Shown here: piece by piece, positions 1-4,539 of the stretch
How the letters are laid out: each line of letters begins with the position of its first letter
How positions within the stretch are numbered: the stretch's first letter is position 1
Assembly (NCBI GenBank): GCA_002771015.1
Contig: PCUO01000007.1
Span: 37,008 to 52,885 of the forward strand
Length of the DNA: 15,878 nucleotides
Direction: 5' to 3'
Origin: Candidatus Yonathbacteria bacterium CG17_big_fil_post_rev_8_21_14_2_50_43_9
GTDB taxonomy: Bacteria; Patescibacteriota; Minisyncoccia; Phycocordibacterales; UBA1550
Position numbers and translations under genes: made by a program
Notes under the pieces: model-generated
Databases searched by the model: none
Told to the model about the DNA's origin: nothing
The model's input: the letters and a program-made list of their open reading frames with translations, nothing else

Positions 1-190
1 CCTTCGGTATCGCCTTTGACGGTACCAATATGTGGACAGCGAATTACTCTGGAAACAGTGTGACAAAAATCACTCCCACAGGCAGTATGACCACCTATAC
101 AGGAACAGGGGCTGCCCCCTTCGGTATCGCCTTTGACGGTACCAATATGTGGACAGCGAATTACTCTGGAAGCAGTGTGACAAAGATACA
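1..190 (+). repeat. 117-bp in-frame tandem repeat
   Basis: Unit 1 is 1-117 and the incomplete unit 2 starts at 118. The first 64 bases of the two units differ at a single base (AAC versus AGC). The period is a multiple of three and encodes one 39-residue blade. Such near-identity at nucleotide level points to recent duplication or ongoing gene conversion. Confidence 0.85.
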
Positions 191-200
191 GGCTATTTAA
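1..200 (+). CDS. C-terminal fragment of a beta-propeller-like repeat protein (partial)
   Basis: The reading frame is open from position 3 and stops at TAA 198-200; the 5' part lies outside the window. The visible 65 residues are two copies of a 39-residue repeat of the type FGIAFDGTNMWTANYSG-N/S-SVTKI, which resembles NHL/Vgb (virginiamycin B lyase-like) propeller blades found in surface proteins. The second copy breaks off after VTKI: where unit 1 continues with TPTGSMTTYT, unit 2 ends QAI-stop, apparently because about seven bases corresponding to CACTCCC are missing. The protein may therefore end prematurely inside a blade. It is followed after 17 nt by the next gene, so the two may be co-transcribed. 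The repeat class is inferred from the motif only; the enzymatic or binding role cannot be told from this fragment. Confidence 0.6.
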   Translation, partial: FGIAFDGTNMWTANYSGNSVTKITPTGSMTTYTGTGAAPFGIAFDGTNMWTANYSGSSVTKIQAI

Positions 201-217
201 TACCACATTATAAACCT

Positions 218-757
218 ATGGACCAAAATCAACAACCATTTATGTCTAAAAAACAAGTAGTATCTATTATTGTGATCACTGTAATTATTGTCTCTGGAGG
301 GGTTTTTGTGGTACAAAAATATGTGCCCAGTTTTGCGACGGCGCAGAATATCTTTAGGGCAGAGACTTTTACCACGCACACTACACCTGTGGTGAGTATG
401 CCTAAAATAACATACGCTATAAGCGGTATCGTGAAATCGATTTCCCCAAAACAGGTGTCTTTCGAACCCAACACTCTTGATGTTCGAATGGCAAGAATTA
501 GTACTGAAACAAGGGTCGTCAGGGTATTAATGGCGGATATCCAGGACGTCCAAAAGGAAGAGGAGGAATTACGAAAGAATATTCAAAATCCAAAGATGCC
601 TATCTCAGAGCAGATTGAGCAGTTTAAAATAACTCCACCACAAGAGATCGCAGGGACGCTTGCTGATATAAAAGTAGGGATGCGCATTGTAGTTGTTGCA
701 GAAGAAGATACTGCTAATGCGAATGAGATAAATGCGCTTGAGATTAGGATTCAGTAA
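218..757 (+). CDS. Small membrane-anchored protein of unknown function
   Basis: The product is 179 residues from ATG 218. An alternative start is ATG 242, which begins at MSKKQ. The frame is also open upstream to a GTG at 149, but that part lies in another frame over the repeat gene and is not believed. The N-terminus has a short charged stretch and one hydrophobic segment at about residues 14-32, so the protein is likely membrane-anchored with its bulk outside. From about residue 65 it is beta-rich (YAISGIVKSISPKQVSF) and resembles the small OB-like domains (DUF5666 type) common in CPR exported proteins. A short charged helical part (KEEEELRKNI) follows, then a second beta-rich stretch ending in EINALEIRIQ. 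No catalytic motif is seen. No Shine-Dalgarno precedes either ATG. The gene converges on rpmB, with the IS-interrupted palindrome between them. Confidence 0.7.
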   Translation: MDQNQQPFMSKKQVVSIIVITVIIVSGGVFVVQKYVPSFATAQNIFRAETFTTHTTPVVSMPKITYAISGIVKSISPKQVSFEPNTLDVRMARISTETRVVRVLMADIQDVQKEEEELRKNIQNPKMPISEQIEQFKITPPQEIAGTLADIKVGMRIVVVAEEDTANANEINALEIRIQ

Positions 758-764
758 TGCAGAA

Positions 765-806
765 TATAAAGAATCCATAGAAAAGAAAAAACCAGCTAGT
801 TTGATC
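765..806. terminator. Left arm of IS-interrupted palindrome, probable bidirectional terminator
   Basis: The 42 bases 765-806 match the reverse complement of 2180-2221 at 39 of 42 positions. Without the IS the two arms would meet at a central TTGATCAA and form one long hairpin with core CCAGCTA/TAGCTGG flanked by A6 and T6 runs. That is the layout of a bidirectional intrinsic terminator between convergent genes: it starts 8 bases after the stop at 757, and its other arm overlaps the rpmB stop codon. Confidence 0.75.
803..806 (+). repeat. Target site duplication GATC, left copy
   Basis: GATC directly precedes the left IS end TGTACCCC, and the same four bases directly follow the right end at 2180-2183. 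Because GATC was also the centre of the original palindrome, a 4-bp staggered cut at the palindrome centre explains the arrangement. Confidence 0.85.
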
Positions 807-827
807 TGTACCCCAAAAAGTAGACAC
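807..827 (+). repeat. IS left terminal inverted repeat
   Basis: TGTACCCC followed by AAAAA and GTAGACAC. Against the reverse complement of the right end it differs only at four consecutive positions, AAAA here and TTTT there; the outer 8 and the inner 9 bases match. These should be the transposase binding and cleavage sites. Confidence 0.9.
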
Positions 828-845
828 CAAAAGTGTCTACTTTTT
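815..845 (+). terminator. Hairpin with T-run inside the left IS end
   Basis: The perfect 13-bp stem AAAAAGTAGACAC (815-827) pairs with 833-845 around the 5-nt loop CAAAA, and its 3' arm ends in T5CT4. It uses the inner part of the terminal inverted repeat as its 5' arm. It lies upstream of the transposase promoter, so it should stop outside transcription from entering the transposase genes or the IS end. Confidence 0.65.
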
Positions 846-849
846 CTTT

Positions 850-858
850 TGGTACAAT
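850..858 (+). promoter_or_regulatory. Probable transposase promoter, extended -10
   Basis: TGGTACAAT is an extended -10 box (TGnTAnAAT) just downstream of the left-end terminator hairpin. Expected initiation is near 865, giving a leader of about 12 nt before ATG 877. No convincing -35 box is seen. Confidence 0.5.
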
Positions 859-876
859 CATTAATATCCAACAAAT

Positions 877-1281
877 ATGAAATTCACCAACGAGGAGGTT
901 TTGGAACTCCGTAAAAATCCAAATGTAGTTAAATGCAGTCAAAAAGCAGTAACGTACAGCAAAGACTTTAAGCTGAGAGCAGTGAAACAATACCTGGAGG
1001 AGAACTTGTCGCGCGCTGAAATATTCCGCATCGCAGGCTTTAATCTTGGCGTGCTGGGTCGTAATATTCCAAAAGACAGAATCAGCGACTGGAAGTACAT
1101 ATATCGCACCTATGGGGAAATCGGTTTAAGCACTGATAGGCGCGGGAGTAACAGCCCTGGTCGTCCAAGAACGAAAGGGCTAATGGAGAAGGAAAGGATG
1201 GAGAGATTAGAAGCAGAAGTTGCATACCTCAAAGCTGAGAACGATTTTTTAAGACAACTCCGGGCCAAACGAGCGGAGTAA
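877..1281 (+). CDS. IS3-family transposase OrfA (helix-turn-helix, leucine-zipper protein)
   Basis: The product is 134 residues. Residues about 27-80 (YSKDFKLRAVKQYLEEN, then SRAEIFRIAG) form the helix-turn-helix DNA-binding region typical of IS3 OrfA proteins. Residues about 103-130 (MERLEAEVAYLKAENDFLRQ) form a heptad-repeat coiled coil used for OrfA/OrfAB dimerisation. In this family OrfA alone binds the IS ends and usually damps transposition, while the OrfAB fusion is the active transposase. The last 43 bases overlap the open orfB frame and contain the -1 slippery heptamer at 1245-1251. The start ATG 877 follows the promoter at 850-858 closely and has no Shine-Dalgarno. Confidence 0.93.
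   Translation: MKFTNEEVLELRKNPNVVKCSQKAVTYSKDFKLRAVKQYLEENLSRAEIFRIAGFNLGVLGRNIPKDRISDWKYIYRTYGEIGLSTDRRGSNSPGRPRTKGLMEKERMERLEAEVAYLKAENDFLRQLRAKRAE
1245..1279 (+). promoter_or_regulatory. Programmed -1 ribosomal frameshift signal
   Basis: The heptamer T TTT TTA (1245-1251) is in the orfA reading phase, with zero-frame codons TTT and TTA. A 5-nt spacer leads to a 6-bp stem ACTCCG (1257-1262) pairing with CGGAGT (1274-1279). The orfB frame is open from 1239, so a slip here joins OrfA residues 1-125 to OrfB and makes a 423-residue OrfAB protein. The heptamer type is the same as in the HIV-1 gag-pol site. Confidence 0.8.
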
Positions 1282-1310
1282 AACTCAAGCCGCGACAGAG
1301 GTATCAAATT

Positions 1311-2147
1311 GTGAGAAACAGTAAGACTGGGAACATTAAGCTTGCTTGCGATATTGCCTGTGTGTCTCCCGAAGGCTACTACAAGTGGTTAAAATCAATT
1401 AACGGGCCCGACAAAGACTACCACGACTATTTGCTCATCAAAGAAGTATTTGATGCAAAGAAAAAGAAAGCTGGCTGGCGGACGGTGCAAATGAATCTCA
1501 AGGTAACCATGAACCACAAGAAGATTCAGAGGATCATGAAGAAGTACGGTTTGTATTGCAAGATACGAAGACGTAATCCTTACAAGAACATCGCCCAGAA
1601 AACAAGGGAACACCGCGTTTGTGAGAACAAACTTAACCGTGAGTTCGGCTCCTTAACTCCATATCGTTTCTTCTCTACCGATATTACCTACATCTTTTAT
1701 GGCAACAAACTAGCCTACTTGTCGGTTGTCAAAGATATTGCCACAGGAGAGGTGGTTGGTTGGAAGGTGTCAGAACGATTGGGAATGAGCATTGTGCTCG
1801 ACACATTGGCTGATCTAATGAACACCGTCACCTTTAGTTTGACAGACATTATGATTCACTCTGATCAAGGTTTCCACTATACTAATCCACAATATATTCG
1901 CACCGTGAAAGAGTTGGGCATGACCCAATCCATGTCTCGTCGAGGGAACTGTATCGACAACTGTCCCATTGAATCATTCTTCGGTCATTTTAAAGACGAC
2001 GTTGATTACAAGAATTGCAAAACGTTTGAAGAGTTACGTTTACTAATTAATCAGTATATGAAATACTACAATTACGAAAGAAAGCAGTGGGGACGAAAAA
2101 AGATGACTCCTGTAAATTACAGAAATCATCTTTTAGTCCTTCAGTAG
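1311..2147 (+). CDS. IS3-family transposase OrfB, DDE integrase core
   Basis: The product is 278 residues when counted from GTG 1311, but the frame is open from 1239 and the functional protein is probably the OrfAB fusion made by -1 frameshifting at 1245-1251. The N-terminal part has the HTH_21-like region (YYKWLKS, then KKIQRIMKKYGL). The rve integrase core carries the catalytic triad D124 (STDITY), D185 (HSDQGFHY) and E221 (PIESFFGHFK), with 35 residues between the second D and the E. The C-terminus NYERKQWGRKKMTPVNYR is the usual end of IS3 OrfB proteins. The protein catalyses DNA cleavage and strand transfer at the IS ends. No internal stop is present, so the transposase appears intact. 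Confidence 0.93.
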   Translation: MRNSKTGNIKLACDIACVSPEGYYKWLKSINGPDKDYHDYLLIKEVFDAKKKKAGWRTVQMNLKVTMNHKKIQRIMKKYGLYCKIRRRNPYKNIAQKTREHRVCENKLNREFGSLTPYRFFSTDITYIFYGNKLAYLSVVKDIATGEVVGWKVSERLGMSIVLDTLADLMNTVTFSLTDIMIHSDQGFHYTNPQYIRTVKELGMTQSMSRRGNCIDNCPIESFFGHFKDDVDYKNCKTFEELRLLINQYMKYYNYERKQWGRKKMTPVNYRNHLLVLQ

Positions 2148-2158
2148 GTTTTTATTAA

Positions 2159-2179
2159 GTGTCTACTAAAAGGGGTACA
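2159..2179 (-). repeat. IS right terminal inverted repeat
   Basis: Read on the minus strand it is TGTACCCC, TTTTA, GTAGACAC. It begins 11 bases after the orfB stop codon and ends at the GATC duplication. Confidence 0.9.
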
Positions 2180-2183
2180 GATC
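2180..2183 (+). repeat. Target site duplication GATC, right copy
   Basis: GATC directly follows the right IS end GGGGTACA and pairs with the copy at 803-806 as a 4-bp direct repeat, as expected for an IS3-family insertion. Confidence 0.85.
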
Positions 2184-2221
2184 AAGATAGCTGGTTTTTT
2201 CTTTTCTATGGGTTCTTTATA
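2180..2221. terminator. Right arm of IS-interrupted palindrome, rpmB terminator half
   Basis: This is the complement of 765-806, with 39 of 42 positions matching, and it includes TAGCTGG followed by T6CT4. On the minus strand it lies immediately after and partly over the rpmB stop codon (2217-2219). The hairpin that would terminate rpmB transcripts is now split, and the nearest downstream sequence on that strand is the right end of the IS. Confidence 0.7.
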
Positions 2222-2423
2222 CAAACTTGATCTCTAGGTGCTTCCCGACTTTCATGCACTTTGTGCAGATTTTCAAGCGTGAGCCGTCAGCAAGAGGCGC
2301 CCATTGGAGATTTGGATACTTTCGCTTGTTTCCTGTAGGGTTGAATTTGGTAGCGCGAATACGATTAGAGTAGTGACCTACAATAATAGTACCTTTTCCG
2401 CAAGTTGGACATGATTTTGCCAT
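2217..2423 (-). CDS. rpmB: 50S ribosomal protein bL28
   Basis: The product is 68 residues from ATG at 2421-2423 on the minus strand. The longer open frame up to 2591 adds 56 residues that overlap the divergent protease gene and do not look like L28, so the internal start MAKSCPTCGKG is chosen. The start MAKSCPTCGK and the segment ATKFNPTGNKRKYPNLQW are L28-like. CPTC at residues 5-8 and CTKC at about 54-57 form a four-cysteine zinc site, as in the C+ form of L28. L28 is a late-assembling protein near the E site of the large subunit. Its 3' end lies in the palindrome broken by the IS. It stands alone here, away from rpmG. Confidence 0.87.
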   Translation of the reverse strand: MAKSCPTCGKGTIIVGHYSNRIRATKFNPTGNKRKYPNLQWAPLADGSRLKICTKCMKVGKHLEIKFV

Positions 2424-2445
2424 AGTTTTCTCGTTTAGTTTTTGT

Positions 2446-2473
2446 ATGGTATCATGTTTAAGTAATTTTGCAA
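2446..2473 (-). promoter_or_regulatory. Possible rpmB promoter
   Basis: On the minus strand TTGCAA (2468-2473) is followed after 16 nt by TACCAT (2446-2451), giving a leader of about 15-20 nt before the rpmB ATG at 2423. It is a weak match in the divergent gap between rpmB and the protease gene. Confidence 0.4.
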
Positions 2474-2550
2474 GCCCCGTCAGAGGTCGCGAGCGTAGCA
2501 CAGCGTAATCCACCTTTAACAGGACAAGCTCAATAAATCGCATTAATCTA

Positions 2551-3168
2551 ATGGAAATCTTCTTTTTCTTAATTATCCTCATATTCTCCATAATTATCCA
2601 TGAAATTGCTCATGGATATATGGCGGAATGGTTTGGCGACCCAACCGCGCGTCTTGCTGGCCGTTTAACACTAAATCCTGTTCCACATATTGACCCACTA
2701 GGCTCAATAATCCTCCCAGCGCTTATGCTCTTTGGTTCTGGTGGAACTTTTGCTTTCGGCTGGGCAAAGCCGGTTCCGTATAACCCATACAATCTAAGCA
2801 ATTTCAAATGGGGCACAGTTGCAGTAGGGCTTGCTGGAGTTATGGCAAACCTTGCTCTCGCCATAATTTTTGGACTGATGATTCGTTATTCTGGATCTCT
2901 TGGAATAACTGATGGCGCTTTTACACAAATGCTTGCTACTATTGTATTTCTAAACATTATCCTTGCTGTCTTTAATATGATACCGTTTCCACCTCTAGAC
3001 GGCGCAAAGGTGCTTTTTGCATTCCTTCCAATCCGTTATCAATATATACACGACTATTTAGAGCAAAATTGGCTTATTTTTATTGTTTTTGTGATATTTT
3101 TTGCAAAGTACATTCTATTGCCTATTTCAAGCTTTATATTCTGGTTGATTACAGGAGTGGGGATTTGA
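2551..3168 (+). CDS. Site-2-protease-type membrane zinc metalloprotease (peptidase M50 family)
   Basis: The product is 205 residues. The first transmembrane segment carries the HExxH zinc motif (H17, E18, H21 in IIHEIAHGYMAEWFGDPTA). The third zinc ligand is D150 in FNMIPFPPLDGAKV, the NxxPxPxLDG motif of the family. Hydrophobic segments at about 3-20, 50-65, 88-110, 127-145 and 172-202 make a polytopic intramembrane protease without PDZ domain. This is the compact form (EVDSDE.. or FGDPTA-type M50) common in bacteria. The family cleaves transmembrane segments of regulatory proteins; its substrate here is unknown. The start ATG 2551 directly precedes the first hydrophobic segment and has no Shine-Dalgarno. 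It is divergent from rpmB and 169 nt upstream of rpsL, with a long hairpin in between. Confidence 0.88.
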   Translation: MEIFFFLIILIFSIIIHEIAHGYMAEWFGDPTARLAGRLTLNPVPHIDPLGSIILPALMLFGSGGTFAFGWAKPVPYNPYNLSNFKWGTVAVGLAGVMANLALAIIFGLMIRYSGSLGITDGAFTQMLATIVFLNIILAVFNMIPFPPLDGAKVLFAFLPIRYQYIHDYLEQNWLIFIVFVIFFAKYILLPISSFIFWLITGVGI

Positions 3169-3225
3169 GAAACGTTTGATGTGTGGCATTTAGCATGTGA
3201 CGGGTCCGTATCTATGTCAATTGTT

Positions 3226-3285
3226 GAGAAATTGCAAGCGGTGGGCGAGGTGGCGTAAGTCTCCGCCCACCGCTTGCAATTTCTC
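3226..3285 (+). promoter_or_regulatory. Perfect 22-bp hairpin upstream of rpsL
   Basis: Arms 3226-3247 and 3264-3285 are perfect complements (GAGAAATTGCAAGCG and so on), with a 16-nt loop. No T-run follows, so it is not a typical terminator. A second small hairpin, GTCGC/GCGAC, lies at 3312-3325 just before the rpsL ATG. Weak promoter-like boxes TATAGT (3292-3297) or TAGAGT (3297-3302) lie downstream, with TTGCAA (3274-3279) in the 3' arm. Whether the hairpin is transcribed with rpsL cannot be told. Confidence 0.75.
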
Positions 3286-3337
3286 AGGCCCTATAGTAGA
3301 GTAGTTGCACTGTCGCCTATGCGACTTGTTTAATTTA

Positions 3338-3772
3338 ATGCCAACAACAAACCAACTCGTAAAGCGCCCACGCAAACTTCTCAAAAAGAAGTCTAGCTCA
3401 ATCGCGCTCGGTAAAAGCTTTAACAGCATTTTGAACAAGCCAGTTTTTCATAATTCTCCATTCAAACGCGGTGTTTGCACAAAGGTAACAACGACTACTC
3501 CCAAAAAGCCTAACTCCGCGCTTCGCAAAATTGCCCGCGTTCGCCTTACCAACGGTATGGAAGTTACAGCGTACATTCCAGGTATGGGACACAAGCTGCA
3601 GGAGCACTCGGTGGTTATGATTCGCGGGGGTCGTGTAAAGGACCTTGGCGGTGTGCGTTATCATATTGTTCGCGGTCATTTAGACGCAACACCTGTTGAG
3701 AAGCGTATGAAGGGTCGCAGTCAATATGGGGTAAAGCGTCCAAAGGCAGGAGCAGCGCCTAAAGGCAAGTAG
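3338..3772 (+). CDS. rpsL: 30S ribosomal protein uS12
   Basis: The product is 144 residues from ATG 3338 ([13 protein letters not shown]). The frame is open upstream to a TTG at 3305, but that part covers a hairpin. The S12 core is plain: [53 protein letters not shown]. It is about 20 residues longer than the E. coli protein, mainly from an extra segment around residues 19-40 and a short C-terminal tail. Residue 104 is Gly where S12 normally has Pro (RVKDLPGVRYH becomes [11 protein letters not shown]), next to the decoding-centre loop. The Asp that RimO thiomethylates in E. coli is kept (D102). S12 sits at the decoding centre. The gene is followed after 55 nt by rpsG. Confidence 0.96.
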   Translation: MPTTNQLVKRPRKLLKKKSSSIALGKSFNSILNKPVFHNSPFKRGVCTKVTTTTPKKPNSALRKIARVRLTNGMEVTAYIPGMGHKLQEHSVVMIRGGRVKDLGGVRYHIVRGHLDATPVEKRMKGRSQYGVKRPKAGAAPKGK

Positions 3773-3827
3773 AAAGTCAAAAGTAGATGCGAATGCAAAT
3801 GCTTTATATAAATCCTAAAAAACTAAC

Positions 3828-4298
3828 ATGCGAAGAAAAGTAAAAAATCGTAATATACCCGGCGAAGACCTCGTGTACAATTCAACGAAGGTTGCAAAGC
3901 TTATCAACTACATAATGGAACGTGGAAAGAAGAACACCGCGCGCGCAATCGTGTACGAAGCATTTGATATTGTAAAAGAGAAAAAGAAGAGTCTTGAACC
4001 TCTCGAGGTTTTTGAACTTGCGCTAAAGAATACCGGACCTCTTATGGAAATCCGCTCACGTCGCGTCGGAGGCGCAAACTATCAGGTTCCGCACGAGGTG
4101 CGCCCAGATAGACGCTTCGCGCTTTCAATGCGATGGATCATAAACGCCGCAAAGGCAAAGAAGGGTCGCCCAATGCACGAGAAGCTTGCGGACGAAATCC
4201 TTGCCGCAAGTAACAACGAAGGCGAGGCAGTGAAGAAGCGCGAGAATGTGCATAAGATGGCGGAGGCAAATAAGGCTTTTGCTCACTTTGCCTGGTAA
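3828..4298 (+). CDS. rpsG: 30S ribosomal protein uS7
   Basis: The product is 156 residues, the normal length. The start MRRKVKNRNIPG and the conserved stretches LINYIMERGKKNTARAIVYE, RSRRVGGANYQVPHEVRPDR and LSMRWIINAAKAKKG identify S7, the primary binder of the 16S 3' major (head) domain at the mRNA exit. The start ATG 3828 is preceded by AACTAAC without a Shine-Dalgarno. The next gene, fusA, begins 241 nt later, after a large structured region. In E. coli S7 represses the str operon by binding between rpsL and rpsG. Here the rpsL-rpsG gap is only 55 nt, and the strong structure lies behind rpsG instead. Confidence 0.96.
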   Translation: MRRKVKNRNIPGEDLVYNSTKVAKLINYIMERGKKNTARAIVYEAFDIVKEKKKSLEPLEVFELALKNTGPLMEIRSRRVGGANYQVPHEVRPDRRFALSMRWIINAAKAKKGRPMHEKLADEILAASNNEGEAVKKRENVHKMAEANKAFAHFAW

Positions 4299-4308
4299 AA
4301 AATGGTTA

Positions 4309-4414
4309 ATTTGGGCGCAGCGCTTCGTTGACTGCGTATGTGAACACGACCTCACAGTACTCATGTACAGCTCGTCGGTATCACATACTTGTCGCCTCGC
4401 GCTGCGCCCCAAAT
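4309..4414 (+). promoter_or_regulatory. Long structured RNA region between rpsG and fusA
   Basis: An outer stem pairs 4309-4323 (ATTTGGGCGCAGCGC) with 4399-4414, complementary apart from one extra C in the 3' arm. Inside it GTATGTGA (4336-4343) pairs perfectly with TCACATAC (4381-4388), then CGAC (4347-4350) with GTCG (4373-4376), and GTAC (4357-4360) with GTAC (4365-4368) around TCAT. All helices nest coaxially into one rod of about 106 nt. No T-run follows directly, so it is not a plain terminator. It could be an autoregulatory or processing site in the rpsG-fusA message. Confidence 0.7.
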
Positions 4415-4539
4415 AAAACATTTTTGACCACAGTGGTCTCTGTTTGGCTCCGAACAAAAATACTCAGAGTCTGGAGTCGACAGTTTTTTATTTATTTTTT
4501 TGTATTTACCTAACCCCTAACAGCTAAAACCTATTTATC
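4415..4539 (+). other. fusA leader with small hairpins and a T-rich tract
   Basis: Downstream of the large structure follow GACCA/TGGTC (4426-4438), TGTTTG/CGAACA (4441-4456, one wobble pair) and ACTC/GAGT (4462-4477). A T-rich run (4484-4502) and an A/C/T-rich leader follow, ending in ATTTATC before the fusA ATG. Hairpins followed by a T-run could act as an attenuator, but the last stem has only four pairs. No clear promoter is seen. Confidence 0.4.

Larger units (their letters stand above)
807..2179 (+). mobile_element. Complete IS3-family insertion sequence, 1373 bp
   Basis: The ends are TGTACCCC at 807 and GGGGTACA at 2179, with 21-bp terminal inverted repeats that match at 17 of 21 positions. 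The flanking bases GATC (803-806 and 2180-2183) are a 4-bp direct duplication, and 3-4 bp is usual for IS3 elements. It encodes orfA and orfB in -1 relative phase with an intact DDE triad and an intact slippery site, so it looks capable of transposition. It entered the centre of a palindromic terminator. The subgroup within IS3 cannot be fixed by eye. Confidence 0.93.

Noticed and set aside
1..200. Tandem repeat as CRISPR array
   Set aside because: Unit of 117 bp with in-frame protein blade, no short repeats with unique spacers and no cas genes.
149..217. GTG start at 149 extending the small membrane protein by 23 residues
   Set aside because: It lies out of frame inside the second propeller repeat, whose own frame is clearly coding; the added residues precede the membrane anchor without sense.
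3305..3337. TTG start extending S12 by 11 residues
   Set aside because: The extension covers the GTCGC/GCGAC hairpin; MPTTNQL is the universal S12 start.
4424..4456. TTGACC as -35 of a fusA promoter
   Set aside because: No -10 box at 15-19 nt; GACCA is part of a small hairpin.
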